A DNA stretch of 64,000 nt from Consotaella salsifontis (lineage in GTDB: Bacteria; Pseudomonadota; Alphaproteobacteria; Rhizobiales; Rhizobiaceae). The notes beneath the pieces are model-generated. The model saw only the letters and a list, made by a program, of their open reading frames with translations. It made no database searches and was not told the origin of the DNA. The DNA lies in the NCBI RefSeq assembly GCF_900167365.1, contig NZ_FUXL01000003.1:372001-436000 (forward strand). The letters are read 5' to 3'. This document shows, in pieces, positions 19,066 through 30,000 of this stretch (the first letter of the stretch is position 1; each line of letters starts with the position of its first letter). A program made the position numbers and the translations under genes.

Positions 19066-19203
19066 TTGGCAAATCTTCTATCCATAGGCCTGTCGCTCTT
19101 CGTCTCCGCCGTTTCATCGGCTGAGAAGGGGCTTATGGGGCAGCCCATGCTCGGCGATCAGCCGGGCGGGTGTTCAGGCACCGAAGGTTGGGTGCCATCA
19201 TGA
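19066..19203 (+). CDS. Possible small leader ORF (45 codons) coupled to the MlaE-type gene
   Basis: A TTG codon with AGAAGG five bases upstream opens a 45-codon frame whose TGA (19201-19203) overlaps the ATG of the permease gene as ATGA, a classic translational-coupling arrangement. The product begins MANLLSIGLSLFVSAVSSA, which looks like a short signal or membrane segment, followed by a Gly/Pro-rich tail with one Cys. It may be a coupled leader peptide, a tiny secreted protein, or chance. No relative recognised. Confidence 0.35.
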   Translation: MANLLSIGLSLFVSAVSSAEKGLMGQPMLGDQPGGCSGTEGWVPS

Positions 19204-20405
19204 GCCCGACGGATGCCACCGCGGGCCATGCCTCGGCACAGGACATTCTTTCTCTCACCGGCGACCGCCGCATCGTGCCGCCGGAGCTCACCGCCGATCG
19301 CCAGGGCCACAAGATCGCCCTCCGACTTTCCGGCGATTGGCTGGCGCGCACCGTCGGCTCCGTCGAGAAGGTGGTCGGCGAGACCGAGGAGACGGATCTT
19401 GGCGGCGCCGTGGTGATCGATGGCGCCGAGCTCGGCCGCTGCGATACGGCCGGGGCTCTTTTGATTGAAAATCTGTCGCGCGCCATCTCCGCCAAGGGAG
19501 CCACGGTGGAAACCGAAGGGTTCGGCGATCATGCCCCGCTTTTCGATGCCGTTCGCCGGGCGCTTGACCAGAAGGAGCCTCCCGCCAAGCTCCGGCACCG
19601 CTTTTCCGTCGCTGACGGTCTGGCCGCGATCGGCGCGGGTGTGTTCTCCGTCTTCCATGAACTGATGCTCTGGCTCAACATCGTCGGCGCCTCGCTCTAT
19701 GGCGCTGGGCGCCGGATGACGGGCAAGGCCAAGCTGAGACCTGCGGCGATCGTCAGCCAGATGGACCGGATGGGGCTGCGGGCCGTCCCGATCATCTCGC
19801 TGATGAGCTTTCTCATCGGCGGCATCATCGCCCAGCAGGGCGCCTTCCAGCTGCGCTATTTCGGCGCCGAAATCTTCGTCGTCGACCTCGTCGGCATCCT
19901 CTCGCTACGGGAAATCGGCGTGATCCTGACGGCCATCATGATCGCGGGCCGCTCGGGCAGCGCCATCACGGCCGAGATCGGCTCGATGAAAATGCGCGAG
20001 GAAGTCGACGCCCTTCAGGTGATCGGCCTCAACCCGATCGGCGTCCTGGTGTTTCCACGGCTCGTCGCCCTGACCCTGGTGCTGCCTCTTCTGACCATCA
20101 TCTCCGATCTCATGAGCCTGCTTGGTGCCATGGGTATCACCTGGGTCTATTCCAATATTCCTCCCGACGCCTTCCTTCAGCGCCTGCGGGAGGCGATCGA
20201 CGCCTCGACGGTTCTCGCCGGATTGATCAAGGCGCCCTTCATGGCGATCATCATCGGCCTCGTCGCCTCGGCGGAAGGCCTGAAGGTGGGCGGAAGCGCC
20301 GAAAGTCTCGGCCTTCACGTGACCTCGTCCGTCGTCAAATCCATCTTTCTCGTCATCCTGGTGGATGGCATTTTTGCGATTTTCTATGCAGCCATCGGAT
20401 ACTGA
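19200..20405 (+). CDS. MlaE-family lipid ABC transporter permease with N-terminal STAS (MlaB-like) domain
   Basis: 401 residues from ATG 19200. Residues about 35-115 form a STAS domain (KIALRLSGDWLARTV, VVIDGAELGRCDTAGA), the equivalent of separate MlaB in E. coli. Residues about 140-400 are an MlaE permease with ISLMSFLIGGIIAQQGAF, EIGVILTAIMIAGRSGSAITAEIGS compressed around the conserved Glu/Gly-rich loop, and helices to the C-terminus. Mla systems move phospholipids between the inner and outer membranes. MlaB-MlaE fusions are known in other proteobacteria. The stop overlaps the start of the ATPase gene by 20 bases. Confidence 0.9.
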   Translation: MSPTDATAGHASAQDILSLTGDRRIVPPELTADRQGHKIALRLSGDWLARTVGSVEKVVGETEETDLGGAVVIDGAELGRCDTAGALLIENLSRAISAKGATVETEGFGDHAPLFDAVRRALDQKEPPAKLRHRFSVADGLAAIGAGVFSVFHELMLWLNIVGASLYGAGRRMTGKAKLRPAAIVSQMDRMGLRAVPIISLMSFLIGGIIAQQGAFQLRYFGAEIFVVDLVGILSLREIGVILTAIMIAGRSGSAITAEIGSMKMREEVDALQVIGLNPIGVLVFPRLVALTLVLPLLTIISDLMSLLGAMGITWVYSNIPPDAFLQRLREAIDASTVLAGLIKAPFMAIIIGLVASAEGLKVGGSAESLGLHVTSSVVKSIFLVILVDGIFAIFYAAIGY

Positions 20406-21225
20406 GGACAGCACGGCGCGGCAGGCGCCAGACCAGGACGTCGTGATCCGCGCGAAAGGCGTAACGGTCGCCTTCGACGGGCGCACTGTGCTCGAGGAAC
20501 TCGACCTGGACGTCCGTCGCGGCGAGATTCTGGGCTTTGTCGGCGCGTCGGGCACCGGCAAGTCCGTTCTCCTGCGCACGATCCTCGGCCTCAACCGCAA
20601 GCAGGCGGGAACCATAGAGATCTTCGGCATCGACTATGAAAACGCCCATGACGAGGAACGGCTCGCCGTGGAACAGCGCTGGGGCGTCCTGTTCCAGCAT
20701 GGCGCACTGTTCTCCTCGCTGACGGTGCTGGAGAACATCCAGGTGCCGATGCGCGAATATCTCGACCTTTCGCCGCGCCTGATGCGCGACCTCGCGCGCC
20801 TCAAGATCGAGCTGGTGGGGCTTCAGCCCGACGCAGCGGACAAATACCCTTCCGAACTGTCGGGCGGCATGATCAAGCGCGCCGCGCTCGCGCGTGCTTT
20901 GGCATTGGACCCGGATATCGTCTTTCTGGACGAACCAACCTCGGGGCTCGATCCCATCGGCGCGGCGGAGTTCGACGAGCTGATCCGCACATTGCGCGAG
21001 ACGCTGGGACTGACCGTCTACATGGTCACGCACGACCTCGACAGCCTTTATCAAGCATGCGACAGGATCGCGGTGCTCGGGCGCAAGAAGGTTCTCATCG
21101 AGGGGCCGCTCCAGATGATGCTCGACTCCGACGACCCCTGGGTGCGTTCCTATTTCCACGGCAAGCGGGCGCGCGCCATCGTGACGGACGACACCGCCGG
21201 GGCACCCTACGAGGAGAGCCACTAG
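20386..21225 (+). CDS. MlaF-type lipid ABC transporter ATP-binding protein
   Basis: 279 residues from the ATG at 20386, inside the end of the permease gene. Walker A is GASGTGKS, followed by FQHGALFSSLTVLENI, characteristic of MlaF/TTG2A ATPases, signature ELSGGMIKRAALARAL and Walker B IVFLDEPTSGLDPIG, then the H-switch in MVTHDLDSL. It energises lipid movement through the MlaE-type permease. The MCE gene begins at the base after its stop. Confidence 0.92.
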   Translation: MQPSDTEDSTARQAPDQDVVIRAKGVTVAFDGRTVLEELDLDVRRGEILGFVGASGTGKSVLLRTILGLNRKQAGTIEIFGIDYENAHDEERLAVEQRWGVLFQHGALFSSLTVLENIQVPMREYLDLSPRLMRDLARLKIELVGLQPDAADKYPSELSGGMIKRAALARALALDPDIVFLDEPTSGLDPIGAAEFDELIRTLRETLGLTVYMVTHDLDSLYQACDRIAVLGRKKVLIEGPLQMMLDSDDPWVRSYFHGKRARAIVTDDTAGAPYEESH

Positions 21226-23172
21226 ATGGAAACGAGAGCCAACTACATTCTGGTCGGCATCTTCACCCTCGTGGTGCTCGCCGTGGGATTCGGGTTCGTC
21301 TACTGGTCGGCCACCTATTCGGAGAGCGGCAAGCAGGTGCCTCTGCTCGTGCGGATCGAAGGTTCCGTAACGGGGCTCGCGCAGGGCAGCCAGGTGCTGT
21401 TCAACGGCTTGCGCGTCGGTGACGTGCGCCAGCTTCGCATCGACGGCAACAATCCCAGAGTCGTCATCGCCACCACCATGGTCGACTCGTCCATCCCGAT
21501 CACGCGCTCTACCCAGGCGACGATCGGCTTTCAGGGGCTGACCGGCATCGCCTTCATCGAGCTCAAGGGCGGCGACGTCTCCGAGCAGAACATCATCACC
21601 GAGGCGCGCCAACAGGGGGCGCTGCCGATCATCCGGGCCAATCCGTCCGACGTGACCGATATTCTGGCGACGGCTCGCGACATCGCCGAGCGCGCCGATA
21701 ACATTCTCAGTCAGTTCGAGAAGATCGTGGACGACGCGGGTCCCTCTGTTCGAGTGACCCTCGCCAACGTCGCCGACACTTCCGAAAACGTGAAGAAGTT
21801 CACAGCGAGCCTCGCCAACAACGCCGATCAGGTGGACGAATTCCTGGCGAGCGTGGGCAACCTTGCTCAAACGGCGAACGGGGTGGCGGAAAAGCTTCCG
21901 CCCTTGATAGATTCGGCGCAGGGCGTTCTTTCCGCCGTGGACCCCGCCGCCGTCCATTCAACCGTCGCCGACGTCGCCGCCACCATGAAGACACTGCGCG
22001 AGCAGTCGAACAACATCGCCGGGGTCGTCCAGAACGCCTCCCGTGTCGCGGACACGCTGGGCCAGGTCGCCAATTCGATCGCCGGCAATCTCGACGGCGT
22101 CAACAAACTGCTGGCCGACCTCGGTCCGTTTGCCGACTCGGCGAAGAGCGTCGCGAGTCGCGCCGATACGGCGTTGGAATCGGCCAACCGCCTGCTCGCA
22201 TCGGTCGATTCGGAGAAGATTTCAGGGACAGTCGACAGCATCTCCAAGGCCGCAACGGACATTTCGGACGTGACCGCCGGGGTGCGGGCGCGCAAGGACG
22301 ATATCGACGCGGCGATCAGCGCCGCCATCAACACGACGCGCAATCTCGACCAGATTTCGGGAGCGGTTGCCGCCAAGCGAGAGGCAATAGACGCCTTCAT
22401 CGATCGGCTCGGCCCCATCGCCGCCAATGTCGATCAGGCAAGCACGCGGCTCAACGACGCGCTGGAATCGGCCAACAGGGTCATCGCGGCCATCGACGAG
22501 AACAAGGTCGCGGCCACGGTGGACGACGTGTCCGGCATCGCCGCCAATCTCAACGCCAAGTCGGCGGAGATCGGCGAGATCGTCGATGGCGTCAACGTCG
22601 CCGTGCGCACCTTCGACACCACGCTTACCGGCTTCAACGGTACCCGGCTGCGGGTGGACGATCTCCTCGCGGCGGTCGACCCCGACACGGTGAACAAGGC
22701 GGTGGAGAATGTCTCCTCGGCGACCGAGAACGTCAAGAACGCCGCCGATTCCATCGCGGGAGTTGCCGACACCATCGGTAGCCATCGCGAGGATATCGAC
22801 ACGATCATCACCAATGTGAAGAGCATCAGCGCCAAGATCGACAATGCCTCGAACCGGCTGGACGGCCTGCTCGCCTCGCTCGACGGGCTGTTGTCCGGCG
22901 GGGAGGGCGAGGGCCTGAGCGGCGACGTGCGCTCGACCCTGGCGGCCATTCGCGAGACCGCGCTCTCCCTGAAGGCGCAGATCGCGCCGATCGCGGGCAA
23001 TCTCCAGACCTTCACAGGCTCGGGGCTGCGAGAGGTGCAAGGCATGGCGCGCGAGGTGACGCGGTCCGTCGGGCGGATCGAGGACGCGATCACCGGGCTC
23101 TCACAGAATCCCAGCCGCATCCTCAATGGCGGCGATCAGGTGAAGCAGTATGACGGGCGCACCCGGCGATGA
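21226..23172 (+). CDS. MCE/MlaD-family lipid transport protein with extended repeat region
   Basis: 648 residues, far longer than E. coli MlaD (about 180). One N-terminal membrane helix (residues about 7-27) is followed by the MCE domain: VPLLVRIEGSVTGLAQGS, VLFNGLRVGDV, TTMVDSSIPITRST, GLTGIAFIELKGG. The rest (residues about 150-640) is alpha-helical. About five copies of a loose repeat read L-L/I-A-S/A-V/I-D-x-x-K/T-V/I-x-x-T/A-V, near residues 233, 323, 419, 480 and 548. MCE proteins form hexameric rings; long helical C-termini in relatives build tunnels across the periplasm. Expected to hand lipids across the periplasm with the upstream ABC parts. Confidence 0.92.
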   Translation: METRANYILVGIFTLVVLAVGFGFVYWSATYSESGKQVPLLVRIEGSVTGLAQGSQVLFNGLRVGDVRQLRIDGNNPRVVIATTMVDSSIPITRSTQATIGFQGLTGIAFIELKGGDVSEQNIITEARQQGALPIIRANPSDVTDILATARDIAERADNILSQFEKIVDDAGPSVRVTLANVADTSENVKKFTASLANNADQVDEFLASVGNLAQTANGVAEKLPPLIDSAQGVLSAVDPAAVHSTVADVAATMKTLREQSNNIAGVVQNASRVADTLGQVANSIAGNLDGVNKLLADLGPFADSAKSVASRADTALESANRLLASVDSEKISGTVDSISKAATDISDVTAGVRARKDDIDAAISAAINTTRNLDQISGAVAAKREAIDAFIDRLGPIAANVDQASTRLNDALESANRVIAAIDENKVAATVDDVSGIAANLNAKSAEIGEIVDGVNVAVRTFDTTLTGFNGTRLRVDDLLAAVDPDTVNKAVENVSSATENVKNAADSIAGVADTIGSHREDIDTIITNVKSISAKIDNASNRLDGLLASLDGLLSGGEGEGLSGDVRSTLAAIRETALSLKAQIAPIAGNLQTFTGSGLREVQGMAREVTRSVGRIEDAITGLSQNPSRILNGGDQVKQYDGRTRR

Positions 23173-23243
23173 CAAAAGGGGCGCTCGAACCAATGGCCAG
23201 GACCATGCGCGATAGCAGGCGGACGAATGGGGGAGACCGGGGC

Positions 23244-23840
23244 ATGAGGATGGTCAGACCGACGGTGATCGTCGCGCTCTCTCTCGCACTCGGCGCATGC
23301 GCAGTGCTGTCGCCCGCGCCGACGCCGCCCGACACTTATGAAATTTCGTCGCCCAAGGCGGTGACCGCGACGGCGCGAGCCAGCCGCACCCAGATTCTCA
23401 TCGCCGAGCCCACCGCCCTGCGGACGCTGGATGGCGACAAGATCGTGGTCAAGACGTCGCCCTATACGGTGGAATATCTGGCCGACAGCCAGTGGAGCGA
23501 TCGGCTGACCCACATGGTGCAGCTGAGGACGATGCAGGCGTTCGAGAACAGCGGCCGGGTCGGCGCCGTCGGCGTGCCGGGGCAGGGGCTCGCCATCGAT
23601 TATCAGGTGGTGATGGAGATTCGCCGCTTCGAGATCGCTGTCTACGAAGGCAATCGCGCCGTCGTCGAAATTTCTGTCAAGGCTTTGAACGATCGCAACG
23701 GCACGGTGCGCGGCACGCGCATTTTCACGGCCAGTCAGCCCGTCGCCGGAAGCAGCAATGCCGATCGCATCGCAGCGTTGGACAAGGCGTTCGACGAAGT
23801 GTCGTCGGAGATCGTCGCCTGGACCCTTCAGCGGATCTGA
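23244..23840 (+). CDS. ABC-type transport auxiliary lipoprotein (PqiC/ABC_trans_aux family)
   Basis: 198 residues from ATG 23244, preceded by GGGGGAG. This start gives a proper lipoprotein signal ending LALGAC with the lipidated Cys about residue 19. An upstream ATG at 23169 overlaps the MCE stop as ATGA and is an alternative, but would place 29 residues before the hydrophobic core. The mature part (QILIAEPTALRTLDGD, SQWSDRLTHMVQLRTMQAFENS, YQVVMEIRRFEIA) fits the auxiliary lipoprotein family that accompanies MCE transporters at the outer membrane. Last gene of the operon; a strong terminator follows. Confidence 0.85.
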   Translation: MRMVRPTVIVALSLALGACAVLSPAPTPPDTYEISSPKAVTATARASRTQILIAEPTALRTLDGDKIVVKTSPYTVEYLADSQWSDRLTHMVQLRTMQAFENSGRVGAVGVPGQGLAIDYQVVMEIRRFEIAVYEGNRAVVEISVKALNDRNGTVRGTRIFTASQPVAGSSNADRIAALDKAFDEVSSEIVAWTLQRI

Positions 23841-23896
23841 TAGGCGGCCCCCGGCTCGTGCCGAAACGCCGAGGCAGCACGAAAATACATCCATGA

Positions 23897-23933
23897 AAAA
23901 GGGCGGGCAGATCCTCGATCTGCCCGCCCTTTT
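23897..23933. terminator. Bidirectional intrinsic terminator between convergent genes
   Basis: A perfect 17-base-pair inverted repeat (23897-23913 with 23917-23933) with a CTC loop. A-runs on the left and T-runs on the right make it functional in both directions. It separates the lipid-transport operon (plus strand) from the giant GPR-like gene (minus strand). Confidence 0.95.
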
Positions 23934-24068
23934 CATTTTCATTGGTCGCTTCTTGAGCCGCTGAACCGAGAGACTGAAGCCTTCTGGCGGTAACGGCTGC
24001 AGGACGGCTTCCCGTTCCGGCCGAACGCCGCACCAGGACCGCCCGAAAGCGGCCCCGGAGCGTATCGA

Positions 24069-27000
24069 TCAGTCGAAGCGGCCCGAGGCATGGGCCAGCA
24101 TGGTGTAGACCTTGCCGGTATCCGAGGTCAGGTAGCCGCGCGTCACCGAATTGTCGGGGTCCTGGCGAGCGACATCCGCCAGTAGCTGCTCGAAATCGGT
24201 GATGTAGCGATCCACAGCCGAGCGGAACTCAGTGTCCCGCTGATACTTGCGGCGGATCTCGTCGAACGTTTGCTGGCCCTTGATCGTGTAGAGACGGCGC
24301 GTGAAGACGTTGCGTTCGCCGGCACGATAGCGCTCCCAAAGCTCGAGCGACGCCTCATGGTCGATCGCGCGGGCGATATCGACGGAGAGCGAGTTGAGCG
24401 AGTCGACCACATGGGCCGGCGAGCGCTCCCCGCCCGTCTGTTCGCGGCGCGCGGTGGCATTTCCGCGCTCCGGCCGCACCGGCCCCTGCCGCAGAGATGC
24501 CTCGTCCTCGTCGTCGCGCGAGGCACGACGAAGCAGGTCCGACACCCATCCGCCGCCGCGCGGTCCCGAAGAGACCGACGGACGCGGCTCGCGAGCCGGG
24601 GGCGTGCTCGATATGTCGGCCGTGCCGCGCATGTCGCGGGCGAGATTGCCCTCGGCGATGAAGGAACCCGCCTGCCGTACGTCTTCAGCACGGGGCGCGC
24701 CTTCTTCCGCCTCTCTGCGCGGCGTCTGGCGATAGTCCTGCTCCTGCCGTGCGGCGCCGCGCGCGGCAACGCGAGACTCGGTACGCGCCGGCGTCTCCGT
24801 TCCAGTTCCGGCGCGACGGCCGCCAACATCGAAGGCTCGACCAGACTGCGAAACGATATCGCTGAGGTCGCGTAGGGCCTTGATCTGGTCGGCCACGGCG
24901 CGGCGCATGGATGCGGTGCTCTCGCGCACCTCTTCCGGCATTTCGAAGACGCCTTGGCGAATGTCGCCACGGGTGGCTTCCAGCTCGTGGCGGATCTCGG
25001 CAGAGGCGCGGCGAACATCCTCGGTCGCGTCGGAGAAGCGCGTCGTCGCCTCCTCGATCGCCGTCTGGATGGCATCGCGAAGCTCGGATGCCGCGGCGTT
25101 GGAACGGTCGGTCACGTCGCCCATCTGGCCTTCGATGGCCTGGGTGGCCGCATCGAGACGCTCGCGCGCTTCGGTCACCGCCGTTTCGACGGCGGTGCGG
25201 ATGGCCTCGGCCACGGCGCTCGACCGCTCGCTGACGAGGGTCATCTGCCGCTCGACGGTTTCGCCGGCAGAACCGAAGCGGCTGTCGGATTCCTCGACAG
25301 CGGCCTGGACCGTGCTCCGGATCTGCTCGGCCATCTGGCCGGCCTGGCCGGAGAGCCGCGCCATCTGGCTTTCGACCGTTTCCGTGGTCGTGCCGAACTG
25401 GCTCGTGGCCTCCTCCACGGCTTCCTGCACGGCGCGGCGAATGGCGGCCGTCAGGGTCTCGGAGCGCTGGCGCGCAAGACCGAGCTGCTCGTCCAGGGAG
25501 GCGACAGCGCCCGCGAACTGGCCCGAGGCATCCTCGACGGAGGCCTGGACGCTGCGACGGATATCCTCGGCGATGGCGCGCGAACGCTCCGCCGTCGACT
25601 GCATCTGCTTGTCGGCGGCGTCGAGGGCCGCGCCCATCTCCGCCGAAACCTGGGAGGAGATCAGACGGGAACGCTGCTCGGTCCGATCGAAGAGGCCGTT
25701 CATGACCTCCTCGAAGGAACGCATCAAGCCGCCGATCTCTTCCGACCGTCCCACCAGCACCGTCGAGAGCTCTTCCAGGCTCGAGCGGCGATCCTCCAGC
25801 GTCGTATGCAGGTTCTGCTGGGCAGCGTCGATGAGCCCGACAGCCTGACCGAGCATCGAGCCCTGCTCCTCGAAGCGGTGGGCGATGGCCGACACCTTGT
25901 CGAAGGCAGAGGACGACAGGTCGTCGAGCTGCGCGATGTTGTCGGAGAGCCGCGTCGAGGAGGCCGAGATGGCGTCGACGGCGCGGTCGGTGCTGGCGTT
26001 GAACCGGCCGCTGGCCTCGCTGAGGACGGTATCGATGGCGCCGAGATTGCTCGACGTCTCTTCCACAAGGCTGCGCAGCGAGCCGCTGGTTTCAGTCAGT
26101 CGGCCCACGAGGGCGCCGATGTCCTTGGCCAGCTGGTCGCGCATGTCCGCCATGGCGCCGACCGCCGTCGCCGCCTTTTCGTCGAGAGCGAGAAGGATCT
26201 CGGACGACGAGCGGCTGAGGCTTTCCACCGCTTCGCCGGCGCGCGCGCCGAGGGCGGCCAGAAGCGCCGCGTTCTCGGTGTGCAGCCGCTCGGCGGCTTC
26301 CTTGGTGCTGCCCTCGATCATCTCGGCCAGGCGCGCGCCGTTCTCGCCGAAGCGGTCGATGACCGGACGGGCCTGCTCCTCGATGATGCGGGCGAGGGTC
26401 GTGCTGCGGTCCTCGAGCATGACGCCGAGGTCCTGCGTGCGGGCCGCGATGCCTTCCTCGGACTGGGAAATGCGCTGTGCCAGTTCGTCGGCGAAGGCGC
26501 TGGCGCTTTCCAGCAGCTCCCGGCGCGCCTGATCGGCGGCCGCGCGGATGGCGTTCGACACCGTGGACAGCTGAGACGCCATCTGGCTGCCCTGGGAGAG
26601 CATCGCCTCGCGGGCGGCCTCGGCATCGCTGAGAAGCGACGCGGCCGTGCCGGACACGTCCTCGCGCAGGCGGGACGCGACGTTGAACATCTCGCCACGC
26701 ACCGCGTCCGCCGCGGTTTCCAGCTCGCTGCGGATCGTTGCCGTGGCCGAGTCGAGCTCGCCGCGCATCGAGACCGAGGACGAGCCGAGAAGCTGGCCGA
26801 GATGGCCCGACAGCTCGGAAAGATCGTCGGCGAAGCTCGCCGCGCGCTCCTCCAGCGAGGATGCGGCGCGCTCCGTCTCCGAGCGGATGGAGAAGGACGC
26901 TCCCGAAAGGCGCTTGGCGAAGGCATCGGTATTTTCGCGCAGAGCCTCGCGAGCCAGTTCGGTGCGCTCGCGCATGGTCGCCGCCGCGGCTTCCACCTGC

Positions 27001-30000
27001 TCTGCGATGAGGCCGGCATCGGCGATGAAGCGCTCGCGCGTCTCCGCGCCGGCATCGCGCAGGCGGTCGACTGCCGTCGCCAGCTCGGCGGCGATGGTGT
27101 TGACCTGATGCGCCAGCTCGTGCCGCGTCTCCGCCGCGTCCTCGCGCAGCTGCCCGGTGAGGCCGGAGAGGCTCTGCACCATGTCTTCCGCCACCGTGCG
27201 AAGCTGATCGCGCGAGGCGTCCGCTTCCGAACGCATGGCGATCGCCGCGCCGCTGATCTGGGTGGCGAAGGCCGTGCTTTCGCCGGCGAGAGTCTCGCGG
27301 GCATCTTCGGCGTCGCGGCGCATGCGCTCCGAAACGTCGCTGACGCTGAGGGCAAGGCTTTCCGCCTCTTCCGCCAGACGCGCACGCGTCTCCGCCGAGA
27401 GGGTCTTCACCATCTCTGCCGCGCCGGCGATGCCCGAGGCGAGCTGGGCACCCTCGTCGGAGAGCTCGACGCGAGCCAGTTCCGCCCTTTGGGTGAGCTC
27501 CTCGGCGACCTTTGCCAGCTGATCGGCAAGGCGGTCGGACTCGGCCGCGATCTTGGCGCGCGCTGCCTCGCCCGTTCCCTCGAAGATGCCTTCGATGCCG
27601 GACATGCTCGCGGCGAAGCGCTTGCTCTCCTCTTCCAGGCCCTGACGGGCACGTTCGGCCTCCTCGGCCATCGCTGCCGTGGCGGAGCCGATCGTCTGGC
27701 GCAGGGCATCGGCGATCATCGCCGTCCGGTTGTTGAGCGTGCGCTCGACATTGCCGAGGCCGCGATCAAGGGCGCTGCTGATCGCATCCGTCCGCTCGTC
27801 CAACGCCGTCGTCATGGTGGTGGTGCCGAGGCTCAGAGCCGCGACGAGCTCGTCCTTGCGGGTGTCCATCGCGGTGCCGACGCCGGAGACGCTGTCCTCA
27901 ATGACGCGGCGAACATCGTCTGCCCGGTCGCCGAGGGTGGCCGCGACGCTGCGCGAAACCTCGTCGATCGTCGCCGCGAGATTGTCGCGGCGGTTCTCCA
28001 GGGCCTGGGACAGGCGGCGATCCGCGCCGTCGAGATTGTCCACAAGAGCCCTGATCTGTGCTTCGAGGCGCTCCAGAATGGCCGAGCCGCCCCGGTCGAT
28101 GCGGTCCGCCAGAAGCACGCCGCGATCGTCCAGCCCGGCGAGCAGGCTGTTCTCGGAGCCGTCGAAGAGCTGGTGGATGGCCGCCAAACGCTCGTCCAGA
28201 CCGTCGAGAAGAACGGCGCGAGCCTGTTCGACCGCCGTGCGCAGCGCTTCGGCACGTGCCTCCAGCGTCCCGGAGACGCGGGCCGTGGTGTCGCGCATGG
28301 CAGCGTCCAGGCTTTGCGACCGCTGATCGAGATCGGTGAGAAGAGCCGTGCTCGACCCCTCCACAACCTCGCGCATGTGCGACAGACGGTTCTCCAGCCC
28401 ATCGCCGAGGATTTCCTGGGCGGACTGGACCGTGTCGGCGAGGGCGCCTGCCTGTTCTGCCAAAGCGCGCTGAAGGGCATCGGTGCGCTCCGACAGCGTG
28501 CGGGAAAGCGACTCGGTACGCGTGTCGAGACCCTCGAGCAGACGCGTGCGATTGTCGTCGAAGATCGCCTGGATGCCGGAGATGCGATCGCCGATGAGAC
28601 CGCGTGCTGCCTCGACGGAAGCAACCACGGCTTCGGACTGAGACGAAAGCGTCCTCGTGACCTCTTCGGTCCGGGTGACCAGTTCGCCGACGAGCTCGCG
28701 GGCCCGCTGTTCGAACCCGGCGAGAAGCGCGCCGCGCGCCTGCTCCACGAGGCCCTCGATGGCCTCGACCTGAGCGGCGAGGGTGGCGGCCATGTTCTCA
28801 CGCGATGCGTCGGCCGTCGTCTGCAGCGTGTTGGTCTGTTCCGAAAGGCCGGCAACGAGCGAGCCGACGGCCGTCTCGACCGTCGAAAGGATCGAGGCGG
28901 CGTTGTGGTCGACGATCTTGCCGAAGCTCGCCGCTCGCGTATCCAGAGCCCGCGCGAAGCCCTCGACGCGCTGGTCGAGGGTGCTGGCGATGGCTTGCGT
29001 GTTCCTGTCGGAAATCTCGGTGAACGCGGCCGCGCGCTCGTCCATGGCGGTGCGAACGCGGTTGTGGTGTTCCTCCAGCTCGCTGAAGAGGCCCGAACGG
29101 GTCTCCTCCAGGAGCGTCTGGAGCGAGGAAAGACGCTCGGACAGATTGGCGCTGAAGTCGCCCGTGTATCCGTCCAGCGCTTCCATGAGGCCGTTCGAGC
29201 CGTCGGCAAGGACGCTGCTCATCGTGCCGGTGCGCTCGTTGAGGAAGTCGGACAGGGTGGCGATGCGCTGGTCCAGGCGGTCGACCATCTCGGCCTGGGT
29301 CGCCTCGACGGTGTTTTGCAGAGCGACCGAACGCTCGTCGAGGAGCGTGGCCAGCGTCTGGCTGCGCTGGTCGAGTCCGGCGACGAGAGAGCCCTCGGCC
29401 CCCTGGAACATGTCCTGAATGGCGCGAACGCGATCATCGACCGCCGAGGTTAGCGCAGAGCCCCTCTCGTCGAGATTGCTGATCATGTTCTGATGGGTGA
29501 AGGCGAGGGCGGCCTCGAGCTCCTCCGAGCGACCGGAAAGTGTCTCGATCGCCGTCGAGAGCCTGCTGTCGAAGGCGCGCGCGAACTCGTCGACCGCCTG
29601 GGAGACGAGGCGCTCCACCTCCTCCATGCGGCCGCGCATGACGTCGTCGATCCGGCCGACGGCGCGGTTGAGCGAGCCGTCCAGGCGCTCCGTCTGTTCG
29701 CGAACGATGCCGAGGCGGTCGTCAAACGCCGTTTCGATGGTGGTCAGGCGCTGATCCAGCGCGCCGGTCAGGGCGCTCGACTGGCTGTCGAGAACCGTGC
29801 CAAGGGCGCCGATGCGCTGATCCAGCGCGGCGCGGACTTCCCTTGTCTTGGCATCAGCCGTAGCCGAAGTCTGGGCCAGTGCCTCGTCCAGTGCGACTGA
29901 GAAGCCGCTCTGGCCGGCGATGAAGGCGTCGCCGATCTCGCTGGCGCGCTCGGAAACCAGACGGCTGAACTCGCCGGCCCGGAGGTCCAGCGTCTCCGCA

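Noticed and set aside
20353-21957. A 534-codon minus-strand frame across mlaF and the MCE gene
   Set aside because: The plus-strand genes have complete ABC and MCE motifs; the antisense product has none.
24954-29453. A 1499-codon open frame on the plus strand, antisense to the gpr-like gene
   Set aside because: It is the shadow of the repetitive, GC-rich heptad coding on the other strand. The sense frame has a signature domain structure and the antisense product has only Gly/Arg/Leu-rich low complexity.
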